Below, in pieces: positions 1-9,930 of a stretch of 64,000 nucleotides of DNA. The DNA comes from Rhizomys pruinosus. Lineage: Eukaryota; Chordata; Mammalia; Rodentia; Spalacidae. The notes beneath the pieces were generated by a model. That model ran no database searches. It saw only the letters and a program-made list of their open reading frames with translations, and was not told the origin of the DNA. Position numbers and translations under genes: made by a program. Numbering within the stretch: the first letter of the stretch is position 1; the number at the start of each line of letters is the position of its first letter. The DNA lies in contig VZQC01000568.1 in NCBI GenBank assembly GCA_009823505.1, positions 73,437-137,436 on the forward strand. The letters are read 5' to 3'.

Positions 1-837
1 GGCCAGAGTGAGGCTCTCTGATACCCACCAGGGTTCAAGATGGATGGCACTGCCTGGTTCTTAAGAGGGTTGTAGAAGCTGAGAAACAGAACTCATTCTC
101 ACCAAGGTTTTCATTTTATTCTGAGAAACCAGAGTCTGGAGACTTAAATGAAGTCTGACAAAAAGTTTGTGACAGAATTGAAACTGGAATAAAGTTATAT
201 TTCGTTTTGAGGCATAACCCTATTCAGAGAGCTTTCTTGTATAGACAGTCTATGTCCTGGCTTACCACTTCTCTGTTTTCATGGAGAAGAGAGTAAGACT
301 GAACTAAAATAAAGTGCCAGAAGGTGAAGGTGGCATACAGGGGAGTCAGGAAATAAGATGAGAATGATGCCTGGCCAGATTTACCTTCAGAAATATCTGT
401 CAGTTCACGTCCCGGACAGCCAGAGGCCAACCTGAGTCTAGCACACACCAGAGCTCCTTGCTGCTTTGGCTGAGCACAGATATGGTATTTGGCTTCTGTC
501 TAGGACCTGTGCTGGATGAAAAGCACATCATAAAACTACCCCCGGGGTGGGCTGACTCCAGCTGTTGCAGGATTAAAAGCTCCAGCCACACCGGAAGCAC
601 GTCACCCTCCAGTCACTTGAGACAGTTTCACTTTGCCCCAGCCAGATTTCACCTCTGCAAGATTTCCTGTAGAGAGTCCCAGGAGTCAGTCTTCCCCTCT
701 CTGCGGCTCATTGCTAAGAGTTTTAGATTCTGTTTCAGTCGGCCTTCATCAAAGTACTTAAAAACATTTTCACATAATCTGAGTCCTTATGGCCATGGAC
801 ATAGGCCTTCCTTTCCTTTGGGGCAATAAAGTTCTTT
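1..837. other. Unassigned non-coding DNA
   Basis: No repeat family or coding exon is recognised here. A 123-codon open frame lies at 458-829 on the plus strand, but it has no domain, no low-complexity or hydrophobic pattern that would suggest a protein, and no splice or polyadenylation context. An overlapping open frame on the other strand argues that it is chance. Confidence 0.5.
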
Positions 838-1115
838 ATATTTTTCCAGCTTCATTGTGGTATCATTGACAAAATAATTATGTGACTTGAAGACATGCAA
901 TGTGCTGTTTTGTGTTCATTATGAAATGACTCCAACCATCAAGCACATTAGCCCATCCATTACTTTATATAACTGCCCTGTGTTGGGAGAGAATTTAAGG
1001 CAGGCTTTCCTAGCAGATTTAGGTATATAATGCAGTATTACTAATTATGGTCACTATGCCCTGTGTTGGATCTCCTCAGCTTATTCGAGGTTGTTTGTAT
1101 TTTTTCTAAAGCAGC
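838..1115 (+). mobile_element. Old LINE-1 (L1M-type) 3' untranslated fragment
   Basis: The stretch begins with a cttcattgtggtatcattgac motif, continues with an atgaaatgactccaaccatcaa motif, and ends with tattactaattatggtcact followed by a gatctcctcagcttattc motif. This order is the one I know from the 3' region of ancient mammalian L1M elements. It is highly diverged, so insertion predates the muroid radiation. No coding part remains. Confidence 0.7.
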
Positions 1116-1144
1116 TTATGAATTGGGGAATATAAAAGAAAGAG

Positions 1145-1250
1145 GGGGCTGGAGAGATGGCCTGCAACACGGGTGCACAGACCTGCATGCAGACAGTACA
1201 TTCATACACATACAGAAATAAATAAAATTAATAAAAAAAATTTTTTTTAA
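1145..1250 (+). mobile_element. B2/B3-type SINE with large internal deletion
   Basis: The normal 5' end (gggctggagagatggcct) joins directly to the 3' part (gcaacacgggtgcacag) and then the standard attcatacacatacagaaat tail and A-rich end. About 170 bp that full copies in this window carry, including the pol III B box and the duplicated aactcca segment, are missing. The deletion point lies between short ggcct/ggca-like sequences. Confidence 0.85.
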
Positions 1251-1511
1251 AAAAAGAACACAGGATAAAAGACAGAGGTATTGGATTTCAATGTCTACAG
1301 TTCACATCTAAGTAAGAAGCAACAAGAGACTATCAGAATAAAAGGGGCTTTGAAAGCCAGGCATAGGCCAGGTCGCGGAAGTCAGCAAAACCTCGTGAAG
1401 GTGCCATGAAGCCCCCTCAAGCCAGCAACAACTGGAAATCTCATCATCTCTAGATCTAAAAGGGCACAAGGGGAATGGTCACTAAATTGGAAATAGAACC
1501 TGGCAAATCTG
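1251..1511. other. Unassigned non-coding DNA
   Basis: A short stretch between two SINEs with no recognisable repeat or gene. Confidence 0.4.
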
Positions 1512-1705
1512 TAGCTTTGGGTTGAGATAGCTCAGTCAGGAAAGCACTTTCCAAGCACAGAGACCTGAGTTCAAACTCCAAAACCCATGTAAAACTTCTT
1601 CTCAAGGTAGCCCATGCTTATAACCCCAGAGCTGAGGGTGGAGACCAGAGGATTTCCAGACTTCACGGGCTAACTGGTGAGAGACCCTGCCTCAAAAAAC
1701 TAAGG

Positions 1706-1958
1706 TGGGAGCTGCAGAGATGGCCTAGCGGTTAAGAGTGCTGACCGCTCTTGCAGAGGACCCAGGTTCGATCCCCAGCACCCACATGGCGGCAGAGAAC
1801 CGTCTGAAACTCCAATTCCAGGAGAACTCCAGTTCCAGGGGAATCCAACACCCTCTTCTGACCTCCGCGGCGTGCACAACACAGGTGCACAGACTTGCAT
1901 GCAAACAGTACATTCATACACATACAGAAATAAATAAAATTTTAAAAAAATTAAAAAA
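1706..1958 (+). mobile_element. Full-length B2/B3-type SINE, duplicated subfamily
   Basis: It has an A-box region (agatggcctagcggttaaga), an intact B box (ggttcgatccccagc), two tandem 17-bp segments (aactccaattccaggag, aactccagttccagggg) and an A-rich tail. Target duplications aaaaaactaagg lie at 1694-1705 and 1959-1970. It inserted into the B4 element and is therefore younger. Confidence 0.93.
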
Positions 1959-2028
1959 AAAAAACTAAGGAGGACTACACCTGGGAAATGACACCCGAGG
2001 CTGTCCTCTGGCTACACAGACATGCACG

Positions 2029-2033
<5 letters not shown>

Positions 2034-2081
<48 letters not shown>

Positions 2082-2089
2082 ACACACAA
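2034..2089. repeat. (CA)n microsatellite
   Basis: An almost perfect CA dinucleotide tract interrupted once by ta. It forms the tail of the B4 element, a common birthplace of such tracts. Confidence 0.95.
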
Positions 2090-2230
2090 ATAATTTGACC
2101 CTGCCATTTGAAGCCAGTAGAGACATTGTTGGGAATAAGCACCCAGCCTTGTCTTCCTCCATCCTTCAATGCATCCTTACCTCCCACCCCAAGGGGAGAA
2201 AGACTGATGATAGAAAATGAAGGAGGGTCA

Positions 2231-2437
2231 GGGCTGGAGAGATGGCCTGGCGGTTAAGAGTGCCGACTTCTCTTGCAGAGGACACGGGTTCAATCCCCAG
2301 CACTCACATGGAGGCTGAGAGCAGTCTTTAACTCCAGTTCCAGGGGAATCTGACACATCACACAGCACGGTGCACAAACCTACATGCAGACAGTACATTC
2401 ATACACATACAAAAATAAATTTAAAATTTAATAAAAG
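2231..2437 (+). mobile_element. B2/B3-type SINE, single-segment subfamily
   Basis: The head is ggctggagagatggcctggc and the B box is ggttcaatccccagc. It has only one aactccagttccagggg segment but the same tail (gacagtacattcatacacat) as the duplicated copies. Flanks resemble a diverged target duplication (gaaaatgaaggag / gaaaacgaaggat). Confidence 0.88.
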
Positions 2438-2449
2438 AAAACGAAGGAT

Positions 2450-3060
2450 GAGTTAGCTTGAGGGGAAAGTGGAGATTATCACACAGCATCCCGGATATCG
2501 CTCTAAGCGTCTTGACTCTCTGATCCTTGGGTTTTTTGTTAGTAGAAATGAGTGGGTTAAGCACTAGATAGAACCTGCACTGCCTTCTTGTCTAACACTT
2601 AGTGACACTGTGAATCTGGGTAGCACTCAAGTGCTGAGTCTTTAGACATCAGAGGCAAATATCATCAGGAAACCATAACCTAGCTGCTGCAAGTAAAATG
2701 CTTCTTGAAACAGAACATGTGGAATTAGAAATCTACTGCTTTGTAACATCATTTAGTATTTAACACATTTCTAAGAAAAACGGGTTGTAATTGTTCATTT
2801 GTTTCTTAGTTTTAAGTCATATTTCCTTTTTTAGTTGTGTTTATACGATATCCTACTGTAAGCAATGTCCATAATCCTGAGAATTTGTTCCATTCCTTTT
2901 AATTTGAGGACCCTTTGGTCTCTAAATAACTTGGTCATTGTCTGACCCCTATGGAGCTTCTGGGAATCACTTGTGATGTGAAAAAGACATGGTTTCTGCA
3001 TGAACACATTCTATGGCACATCAGAGTTAGGAGGCAATATTTTCCAGATTCAAAAAAGAT
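2450..3060. other. Unassigned AT-rich DNA
   Basis: About 600 bp of AT-rich sequence without a recognised repeat, long open frame or CpG cluster. Confidence 0.45.
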
Positions 3061-3062
3061 AA

Positions 3063-3200
3063 AGCCAGACTTGGTGGTGCACACCTTTTATCCCAGCACT
3101 CAGGAGGGCAGCGGATCTTTGTGAGATTGAGGGCAGTCTGGTTTATATAGTAAGTTCCAATCCAGTTGGGGAGACTGTCTAAATAACAACAACAAAAAGG
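3063..3200 (+). mobile_element. Diverged B1 SINE
   Basis: The body runs from gccagacttggtggtgcaca through tcccagcactcaggagg to a degraded gagactgtct end followed by an aacaacaacaaa tail. It is markedly diverged from the fresher B1 copies at 52-63 kb. Confidence 0.75.
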
Positions 3201-3499
3201 ATGACACTCAAAGGCGACGGAACTCTAAGGTAAACCCTAAGAAACCTTGGTGTCTCCAACTGATGGCCCTCCAGGGTGGCCAGGGTCTGTAGATTGGAGT
3301 GGCCACCAGAAGCATCAAATCTTGCTGTGGTTTGCTATATGTGTCTCCAAAGGATTGGTACCTATCCCATGATGCTGTTGGATGTCAGTTGAGTCTTTAG
3401 GAAGTAGAACCCACTGGGAGAAAATTAGGTCATGGGAAAATCGGGTCAAAGGGGTTGTAGAACTCTCTGATACATACGTGTGGGAATGCACGCATGTAT

Positions 3500-3503
3500 G
3501 TAC

Positions 3504-3545
<42 letters not shown>

Positions 3546-3836
3546 CCATGAGCGCTGAGGCAAGAAGACAGCCATGAGTGTCATTCTTTGGGCACCACAT
3601 ACCTTGTTTGTATCACAAGGTCTCCTGTTTTCTTCAGAGCTCACTGAATAGCAGCATCACTTGTTGGCTGGCCAGTGAGCCCCAGGCACCCACCTGTCTG
3701 CTCCACAGTACTTGAAGTACTAGCAGGTACCACCACGCCCGATGTTTTTCATGGGTTCTGGGGCTTGGACTCAGGTCCTCATGCTTGTGGGGCAAGCACT
3801 TTGCTGACTGAGCTGTTTCCCCTGCTCCCTCTCTTT
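3500..3836 (-). mobile_element. B4 composite SINE, antisense, nested in LTR
   Basis: Read on the minus strand it has a tRNA-like head ending near 3830, a B1-like centre and a CA tail, which appears on the plus strand as a GT tract at 3507-3542. The segment cttggactcaggtcctcatg with the following ttgctgactgagctg motif is the complement of the B4 head. Confidence 0.65.
3507..3542. repeat. (GT)n microsatellite
   Basis: An uninterrupted GT tract marking the 3' end of the antisense B4 element. Confidence 0.95.
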
Positions 3837-4030
3837 CTCACTCCCCTGCCCCCACGAGGTGAGCGGCTTCCTCAGCCCCATGCTCCCACCACCAGGATGT
3901 GCTAACTTGACCAGCCTCAAAGCAGCAGGAACAACTGATCTTGCATCGAAGCCTCCAGAACTGTAAGCTGGAATAAGCCTTTTCCATCTGTAGGCAGCTG
4001 GTCTTGGCAACAGAAAGCACACTAAACAAA

Positions 4031-4585
4031 ATTTTACTCCTGCCTTCTGATCAGTCTATACAGAGAATATCCCAGGCACTTGGGGACAGCAGAAACAAAG
4101 ACAAGTCCCTTTCTAATAATAGAGGAAGGATGATCTGAAAACATTTATAGTCAGCCCTCTGCATCTGCATCCACGAGTTCTACATCAGTTATTTCAATGA
4201 TGGACCACAAAAGCCTCAGAATTAATATCATGTCTTACTAAACATGCAGTTGTCTTCTTACTATTATTCCATAACCATCACAACACTATCCACCTTGTAT
4301 TGGGCATTAACAGTGATCTGAGGATGCTTTAAATACACAAGAGAATGCAAAATAGTTTGCATGAAGATTTATAGGAACATCTAAGGATCTTGGTATCTAC
4401 TCCAAGCCATGGAACTAACCTTTCTCCAAAGGACAGCTGTTCATACAAAATGGAAAATATAATAAGTATTTATATAATAATGGTAAGGTTACTGAAGAAC
4501 TTAAGATAAGATGATGAGGATTGGAATGGTAAGCTCCATGTGAGTCAAAATACAAAGGCTTGGGAAAAGGTGGATTGCATTTTTT
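4031..4585. other. Unassigned AT-rich DNA
   Basis: No coding region or repeat is recognised between the LTR remnant and the B1 cluster. Confidence 0.4.
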
Positions 4586-4587
4586 TA

Positions 4588-4750
4588 AGACGGGGTCTCA
4601 GTGGACCTCAGGCAGACCCTGTGCTCCCAATACTCCTCCTGCCTCCCAATACTCCTCCTGCCTCCCAATATTCCTCCTGCCTCCCAATATTCCTCCTGCC
4701 CCCCTTTTCTGAGTTCTAGGATCATAGATGTATGCTACCACACATGATTG
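4588..4750 (-). mobile_element. B1 SINE remnant, antisense, carrying a 19-bp VNTR
   Basis: The flanks (aagacggggtctcagtggac on the left, gagttctaggatcatagatg on the right) are antisense B1. Between them the B1 body is replaced or expanded by four copies of a 19-bp unit. Confidence 0.6.
4626..4701. repeat. 19-bp tandem repeat, 4 copies
   Basis: The unit cccaatactcctcctgcct starts at 4626, 4645, 4664 and 4683. The last two copies share a c-to-t change (aatatt). It seems to derive from the antisense B1 motif ctcctgcctcccaa. Confidence 0.9.
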
Positions 4751-4781
4751 GAAACACTGATTTTTCTTTGATAAAGCACTT

Positions 4782-4925
4782 TAGTTTTTTTGAGACAGGG
4801 TCTCCCTACAGCTCCAGGTAGCCTGTAACTCACTCTGTATACCAGGCTGGCCTTGAACTTACAGAGATCCGCCTGCCTCTGCCTCCTGAGTGCTAGGATT
4901 AAAGGCATGCACCACCACACCTGGC
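4782..4925 (-). mobile_element. B1 SINE, antisense
   Basis: It starts with a T-rich tail and gagacagggtctccctacag, and ends at ccaccacacctggc. Typical antisense B1 landmarks (ctggccttgaactta, ctgcctcctgagtgctagg) are present in order. Confidence 0.92.
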
Positions 4926-4934
4926 TTAAAGACA

Positions 4935-5026
4935 GTTCTTAGGCACCATGTGGGTGCTGGGACTTGAACCTGGATCCTCTGCTAGAGCAGTCAGTGCTCC
5001 CAACCGCTGAGCCATCTCTCCAGCCT
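4935..5026 (-). mobile_element. Partial B2/B3-type SINE, antisense
   Basis: Only the 5' half of the element is present. On the minus strand it runs from the ggctggagagatggctcag head to the cacatggtgcc motif. The 3' half with the aactcca segment is missing. Confidence 0.85.
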
Positions 5027-5179
5027 GATACAACACTTTAATTTTAAATATTTTATTTTTCCATAAATGTGGAATAGAGAGATGTAAAAGTGACCCTAAA
5101 TGTCCAATAACTTAGAAGAGTGGGACTAGAAGCCAAGACAGGGATGCTCATTCTAAAGGATAAAGAACTCTAGGAAAGG

Positions 5180-5412
5180 AGGTGAGGGTTATGGCTCATT
5201 TGGCAGAGTGTCTTCCTAACATCCACAAGCAAAGCTCTGGGTTCCATTACAGTCACCCCATAGACCAGGTGCGGTGGTGCTTGACTGTAATCCCAGAGCT
5301 CAAGAAACAGAGAAAGACACAGGAAAACCAAAGCTTGAAGTCGTTCAGGGTGTGATAGGGAACTGGAAACTCTCCTGAGATGTGTGGTATGAGAGACCCT
5401 GTCTCAGAAGTC
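5180..5412 (+). mobile_element. Diverged B4 composite SINE
   Basis: A tRNA-like head (tatggctcatttggcagag) is fused to a B1-like body (ggtgcggtggtgcttgactg) and ends in gagagaccctgtctcag. It is strongly diverged and lacks the usual CA tail. Confidence 0.6.
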
Positions 5413-5422
5413 TAAGAACAGT

Positions 5423-5632
5423 GGCTGGAGAGATGGCTCAGTGGTTAAGAGTACCTGACGCTCTCACAGAGAACTCTGGTTCAATTCCCACCTCCTACAT
5501 AATGGCTCATAGTTGTCAGTAAGTCCAGTTTCAGGGCACCCAATGCCCTCTTCTGGTCTCCACCACACTGTACACATGTGGTGCACATACAGACATGGAA
5601 GAAAGACAGCCATACAAAAAAACAAATAATTT
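5423..5632 (+). mobile_element. Old B3-type SINE
   Basis: The head is ggctggagagatggctcagt and a decayed B box follows (ggttcaattcccacc). There is one segment of the aagtccagtttcagggc kind and the usual ctcttctggtctccacca motif. The A-rich end lies near 5620. Confidence 0.85.
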
Positions 5633-7387
5633 TTTTAGTTTAGGAAGGTATTGTAAGCATGTATTTTTTAATCCATGAGTACCCAAGGATGTGGGATAGG
5701 AGCAGGGAAACAAGGAACTAGATCACTTCTGAGGGAAAGAAAGAAAGTAGGAGAATGTCTCAGGAGAAAGAAAGAGAGAGGCAGGGGTACTGAGAGCACT
5801 GTGCGTTTGACCATGATGTCTAAGTCTGAACACGTCAGTCAGTGGCCAACTGAAAATACAACACTGGTCCATAAGATTGATTCATTAAGTGATGTCAACC
5901 ATCCTAGTTTGTGTGAAGAATACCTGTGGTATTCAAGAAGTGCCACAATTGGCTCTAATGAGGTATTTCTCAGAAGGTATCCCCATTGTTAAATAACCAG
6001 TGCTTACTCTTGGCCATGTGGAGGGACCTACGCAAAGGTGACCCTAAGTGGGTGACAGTTATAAGTGGCTCCTTCTGCTTTTGCCTGTAGCTCAGACATG
6101 TCTGAGGAGTGTTTCATATCATTTAGACTGCTTTATTATGGTATCAAAATGATCTCCATGACTGGAAGGAAGCCAGAAAGAAAGAAAACATTTAATGGAG
6201 TTTCCAAAGAAATATTCAGAGAAAGTACCCATCTGCATGTAGACTTTTACTTCTCATGTGATGCTGAGTGTGATAACGTTTTCAATGTAAGGAAACAGCC
6301 ACTTTCGGTCAGGTCTGGAGCTTCCGTGATTCAACGATGGAACAGCTCAGCAAAGCAGCAGTGATTCCATACACCACCACAGAGTACAATCACAGCCTCA
6401 GATCTGCAGTGTCTCCAGCTGGGGTGCATGGCGTTTGAACTTAAATTTCCATCAGCACAAAGGAAAAGTACAAGAGAAAAGACAAACAAGATTTTCTTTC
6501 CTGAAGCCCACTGTAGGATGGCAAAATATTTAACAAAAATTGAGCAAGATCTTTGTGTCTTAGCAATTTGAAAGCTTCCACTAACCACAAGCATCAAAAG
6601 CCCACCTCGATATTAGGAAGCTATTTTAATGAAACTCCTGAAGCAAATGTAAAAACCTCTGAACTTGATGTCCTGCCAGCTGTGACAAGTGGCCAATTCG
6701 ATGATTATCCTTTTTCTGCTTCGAATGTAGCATACTGGCTGGCAAAATGATTAGGATGTCAGCTGACAATATTAACTTCAGAGATACTGATTTACACTGG
6801 TTCTAAGGCTCTTTTTTTTAATTCTAAAAATTGACCGATTCATCAAAGCATTGGCGAAGATTGATTCTAACCGTATGTTCATATTGACTCTGAAAATGAC
6901 TCATCTATCTGATGATTTTTCCAGGGTTTGAGGAGAGCTGTTCTTGTGCAAATATTCTATGTAGCTGATAGAAACAGGTCACTACAATGGTGGGACGATT
7001 TAGTCAATAGTACTCAGTGCATCCAGGCTGCTGAGACTCACATCTGTTCTCAAAACAACACTAAGAAGATTTGTGATTTTAAATGAACGTTAAAAGTGGA
7101 AGATTCTAAGTTGAGATGTTATTTCTGGGTTTAAGCAAACCACTTCCACAATTTTACATGATGCCCTTTCTAACAGAAGGAACTAAGTACTTTTCTGTAT
7201 GCAAAAGTTAGAAAGAATTTTCACTTTCGTTTCAAACTAAGAAAATTGAAAGAAAGTCATTGTGGTTTCTACTGTCTTTGAGATCTGTATCTAAGGAGTT
7301 TATGCAGAGAAACTTTGGAAGAGGTGAGCCTAAACAGAAGGCCTACCATTGATACTGGATTCAGGGGAGAAATTACAAGTAAACGCG
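5633..7387. other. Repeat-poor stretch of about 1.75 kb
   Basis: Contains no SINE or LINE that I recognise. Three modest open frames lie on the plus strand at 5675-5992, 6065-6364 and 6553-6750, and one on the minus strand at 6331-6597. None has a recognisable domain, and their changing frames suggest chance or a very decayed gene copy. Confidence 0.4.
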
Positions 7388-7621
7388 GATAGTCTAGCGG
7401 TTAAGAGCACCAACTGCTCTTGCAGAGGACCTGGGTTCGATCCCCAGCACCCACATGGCGGCTGAGAACCATCTGTAACTCCAATTCCAAGAGAACTCCA
7501 GTTCCAGGGGAATCCGAGACCCTCTTCTGACCTCCGCGGTATTGCACGACACGGGTGCACAAACCTACATGCAGACAGTACATTCATACACATACAAAAA
7601 TAAATAAAATTTAAAAAAAAA
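7388..7621 (+). mobile_element. B2/B3-type SINE, duplicated subfamily, 5'-truncated
   Basis: It starts within the A-box region (tagtctagcggttaagagc), so about the first 15 bp are missing, but has an intact B box and both 17-bp segments. Target duplications of the acaagtaaacgc / acaagtaaatgc kind flank it. Confidence 0.92.
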
Positions 7622-7869
7622 AACAAGTAAATGCAAGCAGGGGCTAGAGGGACGGGGTGGTCAGGAAAGTGCTGCCCAAACAAGCGTGAAGACCCGAGTT
7701 CAATATGCACCCATGTTAAAATAAAACATAACATGGCCGGGGTTCTGCACTTTCATGAGTCTATTTTCTCCACTGGGATATGGAGATAGTTGCATCGCCA
7801 GGTCTGGGTGTCAAGCTGTTCTAGCCAATATGGAGAGCTCCAGGTTCAGTGGGAGACTCTATTCCAAAA

Positions 7870-8045
7870 CATACAGTGAGGCTGGCAAGCTGGCTGACAA
7901 CCTGAGTTCCATCCCCGAGACTCCTGACAGAGGAGCAGTGATTTGCCTGCAAGTTGCCCTCCAACCTCCATGGAGGTGCCGCAGTGTGATTGGACAACCT
8001 CGCATGAACAAGTAAACGAGTAAATGTAGTTATATTTTTAATTAA
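7870..8045 (+). mobile_element. Diverged tRNA-derived SINE inside the B4
   Basis: The segment gaggctggcaagctggctga followed by aacctgagttccatccccg resembles the head and B box of a B2/B3-related SINE. The 3' portion (ttgccctccaacctccatg) fits the same family. It sits between the two B4 parts. Confidence 0.5.
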
Positions 8046-8120
8046 AGAATAAGGTGGTGGGCAACCTAGAGAGGAACCCAAAGTTGACCTCAGACCATTA
8101 TATGTGCACCCCCACACATG

Positions 8121-8121
<1 letters not shown>

Positions 8122-8156
<35 letters not shown>
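8122..8156. repeat. (CA)n microsatellite
   Basis: A CA tract at the end of the split B4 element. Confidence 0.95.
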
Positions 8157-8159
<3 letters not shown>

Positions 8160-8349
8160 CATAAAGAAGAGCAGTCCTCACTTTCAAAGTTGATGTTCCT
8201 AATTTTCATGCAGTGATCGTTGGCAAGCACCATATCCTTAAATCATAGTCAAACTGAAACTCGTTAGCCCAGTGAACAAGGAGGATATGCTTCCAATTTT
8301 TTAAAAATCAACTGAATTCTATTCTTCTTTTTAAAATAGTTTATCCTGG

Positions 8350-8588
8350 GGCTGGAGAGATGGCCTAGCGGTTAGGAGTGCCAACTGCTCTTACAGAGGA
8401 TCCGGGTTCGATCCTCAGCACCCACATGGAAGCTGAGACCCGTCTGAAACTTCAATTCCAGGAGAACTCCAGTTCTAGGGGAATCCGAGACCCTCTTCTG
8501 ACCTCTGCGGCATTGCATGGCACGGGTGCACAGGCCTGCATGCAGACAGCGCATTCGTACACATACAGAAATAAATAAAAAATAAAAT
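8350..8588 (+). mobile_element. Full-length B2/B3-type SINE, duplicated subfamily
   Basis: It has intact A-box and B-box regions and both 17-bp segments. Target duplications of 17 bp (aaaatagtttatcctgg) lie at 8333-8349 and 8589-8605. The insertion point is immediately upstream of an older SINE of the same superfamily. Confidence 0.94.
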
Positions 8589-8605
8589 AAAATAGTTTAT
8601 CCTGG

Positions 8606-8830
8606 AGCTGGAGAGATGGCTCAGCAGTTAAAAGTACTGGTTGCTCTTGTAGAGAACCCAGATTCAGTTTCCAGCACCCACATGGCAGCTAACAACCATC
8701 TGTAACTCCACTTCCAGGGGAATCCACTGCCCTCTTCTGACTTCCACAGGCATTGCACAACACAGGTGCACTTACACACATGCAAACACTCATACATGTA
8801 AAATAAAATTAATAAATAAGTATTATAAAA
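8606..8830 (+). mobile_element. Old B3-type SINE
   Basis: The head agctggagagatggctcagc directly follows the target duplication of the preceding SINE. The B box is decayed (gattcagtttccagc), and there is one aactccacttccagggg segment and a degraded A-rich end. Confidence 0.88.
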
Positions 8831-9400
8831 ACAGTTCATCTGGCCTGACTTTACTATGACGGACAGGCCCATGTCAGTGTATGGAAGTGTAGAAATGATG
8901 AAATACCTTTGGGTTCACTGACCAAACAACCTTCAGGCTTTCTGTTGGTATTTAGATTAAGTATTCTGAGCCTCTGTAACGGGTATCTGAAAAACAATTA
9001 TTGAACCAGCCAAGTTCTCCAGAAAAAAGCAATGAATACTAGTTGCTGTCAGCACAGTTCCCAGATAAATGCTAAGACCAAGAAAGTGCATATTGTATTA
9101 AATCCGTATGAATAGGTCGCCTTGAGATAGATTGATTCATTCGGAAAAAATTTTCTGTGTTTTTTTTTTTACTAACATAGCAGTCATTTATTTTCTATAA
9201 TTAAACCTTAGAATAATTTTGAGGTTTAATGAAATTTCAGCAGACAGTTCCTATGTACACCACTCCTTCATTAATTCCCTCACAGTATGTCAGTTGAGCA
9301 AACAGCAAAATATTTTTACCAAGATCCATATTTTAGATTAGGTTTCACTCCTACAGCTCTATGGATTTTGGCATAGTACTGTTTTCCTCAATAATTTTTG
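8831..9400. other. Unassigned AT-rich DNA
   Basis: No recognised repeat or coding region. Confidence 0.4.
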
Positions 9401-9402
9401 CT

Positions 9403-9540
9403 GTTGTTTTGAGACAGGATTTCTCATAGCCCAAGCTGGCTTTGAACTCTATGTAGCTGAAGCTGACCTTGAACTCCTGATCTTCCTGCCTCTACCTCCC
9501 AAATACTGGGATTACAGGGATGTAACTTCATACCTGGGTT
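9403..9540 (-). mobile_element. B1 SINE, antisense
   Basis: It begins gttgttttgagacaggattt and runs through gctggctttgaactctatg to ttcatacctggg. Divergence is moderate. Confidence 0.85.
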
Positions 9541-9887
9541 TTTTAAAACCAAATTTTATATTCCTTTTATTTAATTTTGTTCTTTTAGATAAAAAGCAAA
9601 GACTCATAAGGTATAGTGAAGTATAAGAAAGAATTTGGAGTAGTCTTAGTAGCAATAAGTCCTAGGGAAATGTTACAAGTATTGGGCCTAAGAAAAAAAT
9701 TAGATAGTTCTAGGAAAAAAAGACTCCAGAATGTAAGGTCACAACATGCCCTGACTTCTGAGTCTTCAACGCCCAGACAGGAGAGTCCAGCCTGCAGCCC
9801 AAGAACCTCACATAGCCCAGCTTAGCCATGAATGCAATTCAGTTCGAAGTGAGCACACGACAGGAGCCTCCTTTCCTCTCTGTGCCC

Positions 9888-9930
9888 CTTTTTTATTATT
9901 TTATTTTATTTTATTTATTATATTTTAAGG
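9888..9930. repeat. (TTTTA)n-like low-complexity tract
   Basis: A run of tttta units next to the 3' side of the antisense LINE-1 fragment. It could be the complement of its A-rich end. Confidence 0.7.

Larger units (their letters stand above)
1512..2095 (+). mobile_element. B4 composite SINE, split by a younger SINE
   Basis: A tRNA-like head (tagctcagtcaggaaagcac) is followed by a B1-like body (cccatgcttataaccccaga) ending in gagagaccctgcctcaaaaaa at 1681-1700. The typical B4 tail (gacacccgaggctgtcctctgg) resumes at 1971 and runs into a CA microsatellite at 2034-2089. A B2/B3-type SINE at 1706-1958 sits between the halves with a 12-bp target duplication (aaaaaactaagg). Confidence 0.75.
3310..4030 (+). 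mobile_element. MaLR-type LTR (MST/MLT1-like), interrupted
   Basis: The left part (about 3310-3490) contains a ctttaggaagtagaaccca and attaggtcatgggaaaatc order typical of MaLR LTRs. The right part (about 3838-4030) has agcctccagaactgtaagct followed by aataagcctttt and a terminal cagaaagcacactaaac, the expected 3' end. An antisense B4 SINE occupies the middle. It is an old solo-LTR-like remnant with no internal coding region. Confidence 0.6.
7640..8157 (+). mobile_element. B4 composite SINE, split by another SINE
   Basis: The head and B1-like body occupy about 7640-7870 (gagctccaggttcagtggga is diagnostic). The B4 tail returns at about 8045 (aataaggtggtgggcaacct, then cccaaagttgacctcag) and ends in a CA tract at 8122-8156. 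Confidence 0.6.
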
